DNA of 64,000 nucleotides from Strongylocentrotus droebachiensis (taxonomy: Eukaryota > Echinodermata > Echinoidea > Camarodonta > Strongylocentrotidae), in the NCBI GenBank assembly GCA_035222895.1, contig JAVYIG010007937.1, positions 31,176-95,175 on the forward strand, in the 5' to 3' direction. The notes under the pieces were generated by a model that was not told where the DNA came from, did no database searches, and worked only from the letters and a program-made list of their open reading frames with translations. The position numbers were made by a program, and so were the translations under genes. Position 1 is the first letter of the stretch; every line of letters starts with the position of its first letter. Positions 1 through 11,237 of the stretch are shown here, in pieces.

Positions 1-113
1 GACCTCATCGAGCAGAAAACAATATTTGCTGTTATCCAGGCAATCATGCGATCAGATGACGAAATTCATGCCTATTCAGACCCGAGAAAAGGCGGGAAAC
101 CTGCCGGCTACTG
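1..113 (+). CDS. Gamma-glutamyltransferase GGT-A, C-terminal exon only (partial)
   Basis: The first 113 bases read in frame from base 1 as the last 37 codons of a gamma-glutamyltransferase and stop at TGA 111-113. The end of the protein, SDPRKGGKPAGY, is the conserved C-terminus of the family's small subunit. The exon is nearly identical to the last exon of the complete paralogue at 36179-36325, with three amino-acid differences over the shared 37 codons. The rest of this gene lies upstream of the window, so I cannot tell whether it is functional. The similarity continues into 3' flanking DNA, which makes this one end of a segmental duplication. The product would be a membrane-anchored ectoenzyme that cleaves glutathione and transfers gamma-glutamyl groups. 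Confidence 0.9.
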
Positions 114-705
114 AAACTGGGAGGAAAAGAAATGAGGCCTGCGTCCTGCCATTTAAATATAGTTGAATTTTAAGAATGATCGTTTACATGATGTGGAATA
201 TTTATTTGAAAATTTTTGAAGGCAATTTCTATCTCATAATTATTGTCAAAGAAGCACTACGGATATGTTTACGATAGGTGCAGGTGCTTAGAAATATTAC
301 ATTCCATATTGCTGTTTTAATCCCATATATCGGATTCAAGACCAATTTTGTTTATCAAATTTAAAATAAGTTCTCGCTTGGTGGAATGACAGGTATTGCA
401 GTGCAGCTTGCAAAGAGGCATTGAACTAAAGAGGTATTAGAATTTATCAATGTAACAAGTTTTAAAACAACACACATGATATTTCATGCTCTGTTATCTT
501 TATTTAACATGATTTTTTCTTCTCAGAGTTAAGGATCTTTATTCAAATTATACAGAAATTAAATGGGATGATATTTCGTTAAATGTAAACAAATGCAATC
601 GATCTTGAGGCATAGATACGGTTTTAAAAATATTCTTCTACACAATCCACAATCCTTGCCAGTTACAAAAAAGCACAACTTGGAGAAGATATTGTTGTAG
701 CACTA

Positions 706-711
706 ATAGTC

Positions 712-751
<40 letters not shown>

Positions 752-790
752 CAGTATCATTAGTAGTAGTTACTACTGGTAGTAGTATTT
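706..790. repeat. (TAG)n microsatellite
   Basis: An imperfect TAG/GTA triplet run lies inside the duplicated block. The matching run at 37096-37235 in the other copy is longer and is preceded by extra AGG/AAG purine tracts, so the locus has changed length since duplication. Confidence 0.9.
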
Positions 791-1055
791 CTGTATATTA
801 CTTGTGTCGTTGTACCCTCGAGCATCAGTGATATGACGTGAATGCTTTCCGGTAGAAAATATTTCCATTTCCTACACGATCATAATTATTATTATCACAA
901 TGATTAGATATTTGGTTGTATAGAAAGGAAAAAATATGTATACGTAGAGGCAGATGAATAGATATAGAGGGATAAACTGACATATTTTGTTGTGGCATTC
1001 GTGTTATATTTTGTCTTCTACTATAAATGTCTCATACGTATGCTGTAACGTGTCT

Positions 1056-1358
1056 ATTTTAGGTCTTGGGTTCGATCCCCACACGGCACTAATATTGTTT
1101 GACAAAGCATTTATCTACCAATGCCACTCCATACCCAGGAGAGAAATGGGGACCTGGTAGGATGACGAAAGCCTTTGTGATAGACGTTGCCATATGCCCT
1201 CACGGCGTCCATATGGTAGGAACACTCCACAGGAAGTGGAGATGGTGCACATTGTGCGTGAATGAATCCGGTGACCGGGGTAATAATATCTTTAAAGCGC
1301 TTTGATATGGTATTTCGTATTCAGCGCTATATAAATCCAGATTATTATTATTATCATT
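1056..1358 (+). mobile_element. tRNA-derived SINE, family A, 5'-truncated
   Basis: A polymerase III box B (GGTTCGATCCC) is followed by the family body: ...GGCACTAAT, GCCACTCCATACCCAGG, GGTACCTGG-like and GACCGGGGTAATAATA blocks, then a tail AGCGCTATATAAAT ending in ATT triplets. The tRNA box A half is mostly lost. It predates the segmental duplication, because 37592-37885 holds the same copy at the same place. Confidence 0.8.
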
Positions 1359-1359
1359 T

Positions 1360-2340
1360 TTAAAATGTTGTCATCCATCTGTAAATGTATTCCAGTAGAA
1401 GCCATCAAATACAATAGGCTTTTTGTATATCTGTGTTTATATGAATAAACCACATTTGTTATAAATAATTCGATTGTTTCATTTATATGTTACACATAAT
1501 ATTTGTATTAGTTATGCTTTGAATACGTAGCAAAGGGAATAATTTATGATGAATTTTTAATAATTATTTAATATTATGCAAACGGACACCTTGACAATGA
1601 TATACCATACACATTACATAGTTTTTATTTTCTTGAGAAAAAAAGTCCTGCCAAGCTCTTTATTTCAATACTTCATGATTTGATTTTAAATAACAAATTA
1701 ACACATTGGACAATCGTGGTCGCACACATTTGCATAAACAGTAATTTCTTATTTTCTATTTAGAAAATCATTAAATTTGAGGATAAAAGGAATATATTTA
1801 CCGTAAAAATACACATGAGAGCATACTTTTAATCAAAGTAACGTTATACTTCTAGTTATCGGAAACATAGGGCCTCAGTTATTTAAGTTGTAATAATGAT
1901 ATGGTCTATACTGCCACCTAATACAGAGACAAAAGGCAGCTAAGTTTACAAAGCTATCAAAATTGCATAAAAACGCTGAAGTCCTAAAATTACCAGTAGT
2001 GCTTAATACCGGGTTTGACAAAGAAATTTCGATATTCAAATACAACAAATATAATTTGCATTAGAGCTTTGAAATCCTAAAATCATAGGAAATTTGTTTC
2101 TGACCTAAAAATATAGTGGAAGACCAACATGTTTCCACGAAATTACATAAATATTAAAAAATATATATATATAATCATAGCGTCCTAACCTAAATCAAAA
2201 TCTCAAAAAACATTGCATTGTAAATTTTGTAAGATAAAAGTATATTCACCGATAAATGTACAAGGTAGATTTTAAAAACAAATAATATTTCTATGATTAT
2301 TTACATGAGGTATTGATGTCATAGCGATGCTGGATATGAT
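1360..2340. other. AT-rich flank without recognised gene
   Basis: No gene is seen here. The stretch aligns with about 37887-39240 of the right copy except that it lacks the 390-bp TTAA insertion found there. TTAA at 1883-1886 is the empty site of that insertion. Confidence 0.7.
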
Positions 2341-2351
2341 TTTTTTTTAGC

Positions 2352-2600
2352 GATGGTGCTTATGATGATGGTGATGAAGATGATGATGATGATGAAGATG
2401 ATGATGATGATGATGGTGGTGATGATGATGATGATGATGATGAAGCTGATGTTGATGATGAAGATGATGATGATGATGATGATGGTGATGAAGATGATGA
2501 TGATGATGAAGATGATGATGATGATGATGATGATGATGAAGCTGATGTTGATGATGATGATGATGATGATGGTGATGATCATGATGATCATGACGACGAA
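2352..2600. repeat. (GAT)n microsatellite
   Basis: About 250 bases of GAT/ATG triplets. It reads open in several frames as Met/Asp/Lys-rich or His/Ile-rich peptides, which is a by-product of the triplet composition. The partner tract in the right copy, 39253-39365, is shorter. Confidence 0.95.
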
Positions 2601-2620
2601 GAGCGACAACAATGATGATG

Positions 2621-2806
2621 TGTCGCAGTGTATAAGAGGTATAGAGCAGTGGTCTCGTAACCGACAGGTCCCGGATTCGAAACAAAGTATTAAACGCGCT
2701 CGTACCCTTTGATAAGGCATTAATTCATTACCAAGACCCTCGGAGAAGACCTAAAGCCGTCGGTCCCCTGGTTGCTTACTTTACATCATTCATTCACATG
2801 CTCAAT
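2621..2806 (+). mobile_element. tRNA-derived SINE, family B
   Basis: A degenerate tRNA head (AGAGCAGTGGTCTCGTAA then GATTCGAAAC) is followed by the family B body with GGCATTAAT, GAGAAGACCTAAAGCCGTC and CTGGTTGCTTACTT. It is the same family as the copies at 39391-39580 and 45613-45815. It was present before the segmental duplication. Confidence 0.8.
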
Positions 2807-4343
2807 CATCAAACAATCATCAAACAACATCAACTTCACCAAAAATAGAAACATGATTATACCCTCTTGACATCGACGACCATGGATCAAGTGACATCTT
2901 TGAGGTATTGAGAGTGGAACTGAACTAGGAAAACTTTTGTATGTATTGGAGATGATCAGCTCAATAAGAAAAACAGTTGAAGGCCTCATTCAGATTTTGT
3001 TGCGCGCATTTGCTATTCATTTAAACATTTTAAAACAAATAAAAAACACGCCGGTTTATTTTAATTCGGGGGTTCTGTATCTGTATGGTTTGGTCATCAA
3101 AATCCTCTCCAGACACATCCACGTTAACTTTGTGATGAGAGAAGCGCTTTGCTTGTGGAAAGACTTGTCTATTTTGTTTCAGATTAGCTTTAAATGTGTC
3201 CAGGGATGTGCGTTTATAACAGTTGAAGAAGGAAGGTTGTTCCAGTCCAGTTCCAGTCCCTAACAGTATTTACGAAGAAGGAGTCCTGGAATACCCTGGC
3301 CCTATGTCTGATCTGGAGAAACTTCTGGTCATTTCTTCTAGCTTTATACCGCGTCATATCTGAACGAGCCTCTATGCTTCCTTGACGTCGACGACCACGG
3401 ATCCCGTGACATCTTTGAGGTATTGGGAGTCGAACTCAACCAGGACATCTTTTTTACCGCTACCTCTTGCCTTGAACGTGATCTCCATCGTGATCTTCTC
3501 ACCAGCCGGGATGTTCCTGAAAACAAAATTGAAATAAATTGCAGAACAATTTCATCAGGTTGACTGTTTGGATAATTAGGAAGGAATTCTTTTACATCCA
3601 AATTTATTTTACCGTGTGGCAGTTTTGGTGTCTAAGGTTCAGACACCTTCCTAAAACGTGTAATGGCAGACTAAAGTTAGCTGCCATTATTCCTATCGCC
3701 AAAGGATGCCGTTTCCCGTTTTGCAGTTGAATCGGCAAATATTTACCACACGGAGATCGCCAGAACGGCATCCTCTGGCGATTGGAAAACTATCAGGTAT
3801 TTTCAGTCTACTAGTACATGTCTGAGGAAGGTTTCCGAACTTAGACAACGAACTGGCACACAGGTAAATACAAATGAATGTGTCATAAAGCTTTCTTCAA
3901 AAAACAAAATAACTTTAATCGTTAATATTTGCCGAGACTGTAACACATATGTATCTCCGTATGCAGAGAAAAATAGACATGATTATGTATTGTACAAAAT
4001 AAGTCGTAGATGGCGTTAAACAGTATTTCCCATGCTACAAAGGCCCCCTTTAAGATGCGCAATGACTTACGGGTGTTAAACTGTGAATGGTTTGACCAGT
4101 TTAGGAGCTTCCACCACAAACTCGCAGTCCGTCAGGGTCTTTTGAAGAGGGTTCGTGAACTCTACCGTGAGCTTGACCTCTGACCCGTTGACCTCACCTT
4201 TGACCTCTAGGTCAGGAATCTTGAGTCTGATCTCGTCTTGTATAGTGGCTGTCTTGCTTGTCTCCTTTTATTCAGGGAGAGATACAGAAGAGATACAGAA
4301 CATTAGATTATATTCTATAAAAAGACGATTATACAGAGGTAGT

Positions 4344-4538
4344 TTAAAGCCCCACTGCACTACTTGTAGCTACTTGCTCCTTCTATATAGCAAACAATGA
4401 CTGACGGTGCCTGTTGGTCTCCCATGGTCCCCTTATTCTTATGTTAATTGAGAGCTAATTTGGTGAGATAACCACCTGCCAGTGACCTCGCAGGGAGGTT
4501 TAATCCCTCATGGCTAAACTAGTGCAAAGGGGCTTTAA
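4344..4538. mobile_element. TTAA-flanked MITE, family 1
   Basis: A 195-bp element runs from TTAA-AGCCCCACTGCACTAC to AGTGCAAAGGGGCT-TTAA, with short inverted ends and a duplicated TTAA target as in piggyBac-type elements. Related copies: 8475-8624, 10870-11085, 33759-33832, 41451-41646 and 52731-52906. It lies in the intron upstream of relic exon 11 and is shared with the right duplicate copy. Confidence 0.75.
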
Positions 4539-4794
4539 ATTGTCAAACCAGGGTCCCCTGTAAAGTGTTTCCGTAACAATACAACTAGCATCCTTTTGTT
4601 GGGTGAAGGTGCATGCCCACAAATTAAAGTGGGTTAATTTTAGTTACAGATGTACGCGACCTTTCGAAGCCTGGGAACCCTACGGTCATGGCGGTTCTGG
4701 ATTGAAAACACTTTCTTGAATAGCATGTATATACAGAGTACCAAAAGGGCGACATACTGCGATTTAAACGAGGCCCATAAATAGGTGGAAGGGC

Positions 4795-4820
4795 CGCTGA
4801 AATGCCCCCCCCCCCCCCCC
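4795..4820. repeat. Poly-C tract
   Basis: About 18 consecutive C residues. The corresponding site in the right copy (about 41929-41940) has only short C runs, so the tract expanded or contracted after duplication. Confidence 0.8.
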
Positions 4821-4971
4821 AATTTAGGTACCCCCTGAAAAGCATGCATTATCTTTACGGCCGGCCGTCAGCCATCGCCCCCACCCGCCGACCTCAACCT
4901 ACTAAGACAGCATTGAAAAGGCCGACGGGATTCCCTTATTCACAGCACCCTTATTCCGATTAAATATTATA

Positions 4972-5135
4972 CAAATAGTGAATGGTCATGAGTGCAATGG
5001 TACGAGATTTTGCACGAGGTGAAAGATAAGAGACGCTGTATTCAACGAGGCGCAGCCGAGTTGAATGGAGCGTCTCATCTTTCACCGAATGCAAAATATT
5101 GTTCCATTGCACGAATAAAGACCATTCACTATTTG
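4972..5135. mobile_element. Fold-back MITE in TG-A intron
   Basis: An imperfect inverted repeat: CAAATAGTGAATGGTC at the left end and GACCATTCACTATTTG at the right end, with TGCAATGG/CCATTGCA and GAAAGATAAGAGACGCT/AGCGTCTCATCTTTC inside. It is the first element of the insert missing from the right copy. Confidence 0.7.
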
Positions 5136-5730
5136 TTTTATACAACACCTCGGACGTTAACGGGCTTAAAACGGTTTTCCTAGGCCTAAATTTCAGCGAT
5201 TTTGTGTTTGTTTTCAATTGATGAAATTGCTGATAGTGAGCGCGCATTATATACCTCACTTAAGTAATCCAGCCATCTGATTGGTCGAAATTGCATTCAT
5301 AAACTTCAACTGTTCCTGTAAAATTCCCGGTAACCATGCATAAAACATTTAATATTTTTAATAACCATGGTTATTAAAAAAATAGTTCAGTCTCCATGGT
5401 TACCCCATAGGTTTACATGTTTAAAAATGGTTTGAGCGATCGAGGATACCGTATGTGTGCGAATAATTGGTCGGTAATTTCAATACAATTGAATCTCGAT
5501 CGATCTTACCGACAATTTTGTCTTGCATTGTTGACATGAAGACGAAAATAAACTTCCAAAAACCAAAAAACAACATCTGCCGATAGATCTTGATCTAAGT
5601 TCGTGCCAATATGCATTGCAAAAGTAAAAGAAGAGTCCGTATATGGAGCTTTCATCACACGCGAAGCCGGTTTCAATCCATTTTAATGTATATATCGTAC
5701 AAAACTGCCGAGCATGTTAACATCGCGCGA

Positions 5731-5802
5731 TGGCCGAGAGGTCTGAGGCGCTGTCTTTACATATATCATCTTTTGTACGCAAGAGTTCGAATCTCATCTT
5801 CG
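5731..5802 (+). other. tRNA-Leu/Ser-like relic followed by poly-A
   Basis: GCGATGGCCGAGAGGTCTGA and GAGTTCGAATCTC resemble the D-arm and T-arm of a class II tRNA, and a run of about 14 A follows. The acceptor arms do not pair and the T-stem has a mismatch. It is better read as a retroposed tRNA-like sequence than as a working tRNA gene. Confidence 0.4.
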
Positions 5803-5867
5803 TCAAAAAAAAAAAAAAGTATTTTTTATTTCTTATTTTTTAGTCTATTTTTTTTCGGCATATAAAA

Positions 5868-6031
5868 GTATTAATGACTGCTTTAATATTCGAGAAATAG
5901 TTGTTTTTATACGCTCTCGGGAAGGTAAGAATTGGGCTATTCCCCTCGGCACGCCTCGGGAAATAGCACCATTCTAACCTTCCCTTGAGCTTATAAAAAC
6001 AACTATTTCTCTCAAAGCAGTCATTAATACT
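5868..6031. mobile_element. Fold-back MITE
   Basis: Arms of about 55 bp: AGTATTAATGACTGCTTT...GAGAAATAGTTGTTTTTAT on the left, and the reverse complement ATAAAAACAACTATTTCTC...AAAGCAGTCATTAATACT on the right. The centre, CTCGGGAAGG...CCTTCCC, also pairs. Confidence 0.7.
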
Positions 6032-6095
6032 ATACTATTAACCAGGCAGCAAACCACTCGCGTAACATACGTCGCGCGTACCAACCTTTATGTTT

Positions 6096-6240
6096 ATTGT
6101 TACGCGGAGTGCAATTTCGTTTGATCCTTTCGCACCATTGCACTCTGACGTCACTTAGCTCACCATATACTTTGTACATCGTTAATGACGTCAGAGTGCA
6201 ATGGTGCGAAAGGATCAAATAAATTGCACTCCGCGTCAAT
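6096..6240. mobile_element. Fold-back MITE
   Basis: Near-perfect hairpin with arms of about 58 bp containing ACGCGGAGTGCAATTT, GATCCTTTCGCACCATTGCA and TCTGACGTCA, each repeated inverted on the right. The loop is only about 30 bases. Confidence 0.75.
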
Positions 6241-6404
6241 GATGCCGTTCAATGGTACTGTAACGATCCGCTCCGCGGTCGTGACGTAACAAAGAGGACA
6301 AACTTATTATGAGTCACCGATTGTTGTTTTCAAGCGCGTCATTCACCGACGCAATGTCGTACGTAACTAATTTGCATACGAGCGCTTGACATTTGGATCC
6401 TTTA

Positions 6405-6777
6405 GGCCATGTAAAATTGATTACATGTTGATCGTCCGGATTTTTTGAAAAAGAGGAGGAGGGTGTACCATGTTATTTGATATTTGATATTTCAAAATGG
6501 CCGCTCAAAATGGCCGCTCGGTACATTTTCCCTGACAGTCGAGGCTATTTTTTTTCAAGATGGCCGCCGACAATTTTTTTTTTTTAAAATCAGAAATAGA
6601 GCCATTTTAGCAGTGTTTTTCATGTTTTTTTTCTTTCAAAAAAAAAAAAAATCAAAAAAAAAAAAAAAAAATTCAAAAAAAAAAAAAAAAAAAAATAACA
6701 AATAACAAAAAATAGGAGGCGGCCCCCAAAAAGGAAGCGGGCGGGGACGATCAACATGAAATCAATTTTACATGGCC
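6405..6777. mobile_element. TIR element with TTA target duplication
   Basis: Terminal inverted repeats of about 33 bp: GGCCATGTAAAATTGATTAC... on the left and ...AATCAATTTTACATGGCC on the right, flanked by TTA on both sides. The interior has AAAATGGCCGC repeats and long A-runs (6640-6700) and no coding capacity. It is a non-autonomous DNA element. Confidence 0.7.
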
Positions 6778-6789
6778 TTATCGAGATGC

Positions 6790-7795
6790 TTTAAGATGTT
6801 AATCTGTAATTGTTTATCAATATATCACATGAATTTGGATGGAAAGTTGTTTAGACAATGTAACTTGTTAATATTTACTGCAACTGATATGTCATTCAGA
6901 GTGTTTTTTTAATTAATGGTAAAATAAGAGATTTACTAAGGTATTTTGCTCTGAACTAGCACAGTCTTCATGTAAAGTCCATTTTCGCTGCGCGTATGCT
7001 TTCCAAGATCGCTTAGCGCATCGTTTTCCCCCCACGTCCGCATTATGCCTTTATAACCCGTAACATTTCTTAAACGCGAGGACTTGGAATTGGGCGCTCG
7101 TCGGAACCACACATAAGCTCTCTCTCCCTCCCTGGAAATACTCTCATAGCCGTTTAAGGAACTACACGTTATTAACAATGAAGGTACAGAACGAAGCAGA
7201 CGCTGGAATTAAGATGCTGGAATTAATGAACCACTATTATTAAGATACAGGAATATGGAATTAAACTAAGACGGAAAACTCAATCCCAATGAATCATTGC
7301 CTTTCACTTTATTACATGTATTCGAATATAAGAACGACAATCGTTTAAATTCATTAAGTATAACTATGAGCACAAGGTATTTGTGACAGTGGTGATATAA
7401 AGATGTTGTAAATATTTGAAGTACATGCATTAATAAAAGTTGACCATTTTCTTTTGATTTGAAACTGAAATTATGAGTCTATAAACACTTTGTCTTTCTT
7501 CTTAACTGGTACTCCGTCATAGTCGTATATTTCGACGAAACGAACGTAAATAAGTGTTGTAGCTTCCCCCGTCTTTTCTTCAAATAAAAGATAAGACCTA
7601 ATTACTTTAACCGCTCGGACATTATAAATTTGATGTCGGCTGACGAATATCCTGACAGATATAAAGAATCAGTTTCCCCAGCTGGGAATGAGAGCAATCC
7701 CGACGTAGAGGTCGAGGTTGAAGACGGAGGTGGGGGCGGCCGCCACACTACTGTTAGCGCATGCCATGAGGTTGCAAGAATCTTAGTAGGCGTTG
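6790..7795. other. No recognised feature
   Basis: AT-rich DNA forming the right part of the 2.8-kb insert in the relic TG-A intron. I see no exon with a family match. Short open frames on both strands near 7600-7845 lack recognisable content. Confidence 0.5.
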
Positions 7796-7993
7796 TATAC
7801 AAATTAATGTCAGTAATTCCTGTTAGCGACATGGGGATCACATAATCAGCCCTGTAGGTCCATATCTCACCTTGACGGAAACGATGCCAAAGACTGACAG
7901 TAAGCCCTGGTCGTCGATATTGCCAAGGAAGTCATCGACCTTGATCTCGATTTCGTTCACGACCGTTTCTCCGGGACCGATCTTAGAAGTCAG

Positions 7994-8472
7994 TCTTTAT
8001 TATGGCTCAAGGCATGGGCACACAGAAGATTTTGTTATGTTGGGGACCGGGGTAAAATGCAATAAATTATTGAAAATTTATTGCATTTTCTGTATTTTTT
8101 ATTTTTATTTATGGAAACTGCCCCCTACCCTAGCCCCCGCTGCGTACAGTCTTGGTTCAGTGACAAAGCAATGGCCTCGTAACTGTGAGGCCCTATGATC
8201 AACACCGTTTCGATGTGCTATATTAGTGCCCTTTTGTGGGGCATTAATCCTCATTAGTGTCATTTATGACTTACGGGCATACGTCCCCTAGTTGATAAAC
8301 ATAGTAGCATATACATGCTTTAGCAGTCACGCAAAACACACATTGACAAAATATTATTTAATACAATCTGAGAATGTATATTATTATCTAGATCTAGTAT
8401 TTTTAAATTATTTTAAAAATAATTCCATAAATTGGGATAAAAAAAAATATTCCACCGTTATGAGCGACAGTG
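7994..8472. mobile_element. Right half of a TA-target fold-back element
   Basis: This is one arm plus the centre of the fold-back family found complete at 46967-48024 and 60280-61204. It starts at the element's centre (TATTATGGCTCAAGGCATGG) and ends at the terminus CGACAGTG next to TA 8473-8474. The missing left arm coincides with the lost 5' end of TG-A exon 10, so one deletion probably removed both. Confidence 0.75.
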
Positions 8473-8474
8473 TA

Positions 8475-8624
8475 GGAAACAATGACTAATCGGTGACCAT
8501 TTGTCCCCCATGGCCCCCTTTTCTTATGTTAATTGAGAGCTGATTTGATGAGATAACTACCTGTCAGTGACCATGCAGGGAGGTATAATCCCTCATGGCC
8601 AAATTGGTGCAGAGGGGCTTTCAA
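8475..8624. mobile_element. TTAA MITE family 1, 5' part replaced
   Basis: Body and right end of the family (AACAATGACTAATCGGTGACC to CAGAGGGGCTTT). The left part is missing, and the fold-back terminus abuts it at a TA matching the family's TATATAG site. The fold-back therefore appears to have inserted into this MITE. Confidence 0.7.
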
Positions 8625-8889
8625 TCAAACAAATTGGCATCTCGTATCTTGCAAGCTCTCCTCCCTTTTGCAATGTACTAAAGAACCTTCAGAAATCTTT
8701 ATTTTCCCTTCAGAAATCTTTATTTTTCCTTCAGAAATTTGTCAATCATACATTCACCCTTCACATAATTAGTGCAAATATGTTTTTCTACAACCCCTGT
8801 ATGAAACAAATATATTCCGTCATCGATAACTAATAAAATAAATAACATTTTGTATACAAAGCAAAATGGAGAGGAGCTCGCATGGTACA

Positions 8890-9060
8890 CTTCTCAGCGG
8901 CGGATCTAGGATTGTTTCAAGGGGGGTTGAAGCCAAGGACTGCGCGAAACACACTGTGGGGGGGGGGTGGGGGGGGGGGGGCTGGCATCGCCCCCGTCGG
9001 GGTTCCGGGCGGAGCCCCCGCACGCTCTCGAGTTTTTTTTAAAACAATTCAGAACCTTCA
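8890..9060. other. G-rich low-complexity element
   Basis: GCGGATCTAGGATTG followed by runs of 8-13 G and a GCATCGCCCCCGTCGG stretch. The composition resembles the G/C-run elements near 16680-16905 and 42600-42935, which also carry GGATCTAG- or GGATCCG-like ends. Probably a dispersed non-autonomous repeat family. Confidence 0.5.
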
Positions 9061-10868
9061 AGATGACCGTCTTGAGCTGTGGAACTCACACTCTCTCCTA
9101 TACGGCTGAAATTTATAAAAAAAAATGTATGTGACAGGTGTCATGTGAAAGAAAACATAATTTCCTACAAGATGGTATATTATTACAAATTAATAGGCTA
9201 GCTTATATTTATGATTTCCATCCCAATTTGTATTCATTTCCTGTATTCAATTAATAATTGTTGTAGAATTTCACTAATTTGTACAAAATGAAGGATTTGC
9301 CAACTGGCGCTCCTTAAATCAGTGACTAATAAGTCCACTTCTATGAATACACTCCAATTGCTTTCTTAACTTTTCACTAATTTTATAAAAATACTTCCAG
9401 TCATTCTATTTTGTATTTGACATTTGAATGTCGTTATGTTGTTTGAGGTCGCTTGAGGTCGACCTCCAATATTTATTGGAGGAGCTCGCGCCTTTGAATT
9501 TTTTTTGAAACAGATATAAAATTATGGCGCCATACAAATGCTGCGAATCATCATCATCGTCATTATAGAGGCGACACAGATTTCCTGATAACAAACGAAG
9601 CGAAAAAGGCAGGGTTTTCTTTTCTCATTTTAGCTCATAAACCCCACGGGTTATTGTACGGGTCGAACAGTTTAATATATTGTAAGGTCAAGCTAATGAT
9701 GGCAGTTGTTTGCTTTGGATATTCTAAAAAAAAACGCCGTACTTTTGCATTTGAAAAACTTAACTTGTACCGGTTTCCCTGTGGTAGCGCGCATTTTTCG
9801 CCCGATCAGAATTACTCATTTGAGTGCCCGGCGATTCTTCTTTGGGCGTGTTTATGCTTCACTTTTTCTGGCCAGAATCAGGCATCTGTTACGCGTTTAG
9901 TTTAAAATACGGTTGCGTCCATGCTTACTTTTGTAGAATCACCGAAAAACGGCGATCACGATCGCCGATCGTAAACTCACAAAAAGATGCGTTTACAATT
10001 TGTAAACGCGTTTAAATGGGGTCAACGCACTGACCTCTAGTGGGTCTACGTAGCATGCACAGTGAAGGTTTGCGAATCCAGCTGGAAGACCAATTAAGGC
10101 CACACAGGGAGAATTGCCTGGATGAGCCAGAGTAGTAAGCATAAACAGTACACCGTGGAACTGCGATTACGATGAGCGTTTACGATGAGCGTTACAAATC
10201 GCTCATTCTGCCTTCAAAATTTAAGCTTAAACGCACCCTTTGAGTGTCGGATTCCACCTGGTCGAAAAGAATCGAATAGTTGAGAACGCTACCTTTACTG
10301 TGATATAACAAGTGTTACGATTTGTTGAGAAAAACCACCGTACTTTTGAAGATGAAAAAGTGACCAATGATGGTCATCGATGGATATTCCGTTCTTTGGC
10401 CGGAATTACCTCCGGTCGCCGTTTGTTTACACGTGTTTGGTAACCGTACTCTGACAAAATGACCATATCTTATACAAAAACCAAAGACCATAAACTTTTT
10501 ACGGGCAAATTTGATCTAGAAGCTGTGTAAATTTGGAACCTAAAAACACGACGTCTAGGATGCGAGGGCCATTGACCACTTCCAAGATACTACGTTACGT
10601 GACTATTGGGCCGTACCATTTTTTGTCAAAGGAGGTTCCGCGTGGATTCCTTTGTTTATTGCAGTGGATATGGGCTATATATTGATTAAAATGTTTCTTT
10701 TTTCAATTTATATGTGTATTGTTGATATCAGTACGTAAGTTACGGATAAACATTTGCCTGTCAAGGTCAATTAACGCACAGATACACAGGGTTTGGGTCA
10801 ATTCGACTTTATCGATCCAAGTGCACTGCCTCCCAGTGAACGTTCAATAATTTATCACATAATCTGAA
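9060..10868. other. No recognised gene
   Basis: AT-rich sequence. Short frames around 9654-10015 show no domain I recognise and no convincing splice context. CGTACTTTTG occurs near 9737 and 10338, a weak hint of an old repeat. Confidence 0.45.
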
Positions 10869-10869
10869 G

Positions 10870-11085
10870 TTAAAGGCACACTGTCCTACTTGTAGCTACT
10901 TGCTCCCTCTATATAGAAAACTTCCCCAATCGGTGCCTGTTGGTCCCCCATGATCCTCTTTTTCTTATGTTAAATGAGAGCTGAGTTAATGAGATAGCCA
11001 CCTGTCACAGTGACCTCGCTGGCTCGCTGGGCGGTCTAATCCCTTCTAGCTGAAGTAGTAAAGTCTGCCTAACAGATTCATATAA
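10870..11085. mobile_element. TTAA MITE family 1, fused to a tandem-repeat unit
   Basis: The left end GTTAAAGGCACACTGTCC and the body match family 1, but the expected right end is diverged (AATCCCTTCTAGCTGAAGTA) and runs straight into a 215-bp unit repeated at 13165-13610. The MITE's right end is therefore part of the tandem unit. Confidence 0.6.
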
Positions 11086-11237
11086 TGGTAACGCACTTCT
11101 AAGACTTATGCGAGTTTCGGCTTTGTTTGGCGTGAACTTTTTGAAAAGGTGTATTTTTTCACTATAATTGCCCGCTGGTTCACCGATGCGTTTGCTACAT
11201 GGTCCTAGGAAAATTCGGCATAGAACACATAATCCCT
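11035..11237. repeat. 215-bp tandem unit, copy 1 (interrupted by LINE)
   Basis: The unit contains ATAATGGTAACGCACTT, AAGACTTATGCGAGTTT, GTTCACCGATGCGTTTGC and TACATGGTCCTAGGAAAA. Two more copies lie at 13165-13389 and 13390-13607. Copy 1 is split from them by the LINE, which entered just after AATCCCTTCT. Confidence 0.8.

Larger units (their letters stand above)
1..4965. repeat. Segmental duplication, left copy (GGT tail plus TG 3' end)
   Basis: Base 1 aligns with about 36212. Collinear similarity runs through the GGT 3' flank, a TAG microsatellite, a SINE, a GAT microsatellite, a second SINE, transglutaminase exons 12 and 11 and an intronic TTAA MITE to about 4965 (partner about 42085). It resumes at about 7795-7993 around exon 10. 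The insert at about 4966-7795 is absent from the right copy. Insertions present only in the right copy are described there. Between the exon pieces this copy holds no other recognisable gene. Confidence 0.9.
3372..7993 (-). pseudogene. Transglutaminase TG-A 3' fragment, decayed
   Basis: Three C-terminal exons of a transglutaminase survive on the minus strand, in order: a 5'-truncated exon 10 (7993-7871), exon 11 (4264-4071) and the last exon 12 (3516-3372, stop TAG at 3374-3372). They match TG-B exons 42501-42347, 41369-41176 and 40629-40485. Exon 12 is open. Exon 11 carries an in-frame TAA at 4078-4076 where TG-B has an AAA lysine codon. Exon 10 loses its first 30-odd bases, including its splice acceptor, at 7993, where a fold-back element begins. 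No copies of exons 1-9 were found between 8 and 24.7 kb. A 2.8-kb block of nested miniature elements separates exons 11 and 10. The encoded part would be the two C-terminal beta-barrels only, without the catalytic core, so this is a non-functional relic. Confidence 0.88.

Noticed and set aside
2319..2720. Open frames of 110-130 codons on both strands across a GAT repeat
   Set aside because: Composition of the triplet repeat keeps all frames open; the peptides are only His, Ile or Met/Lys runs.
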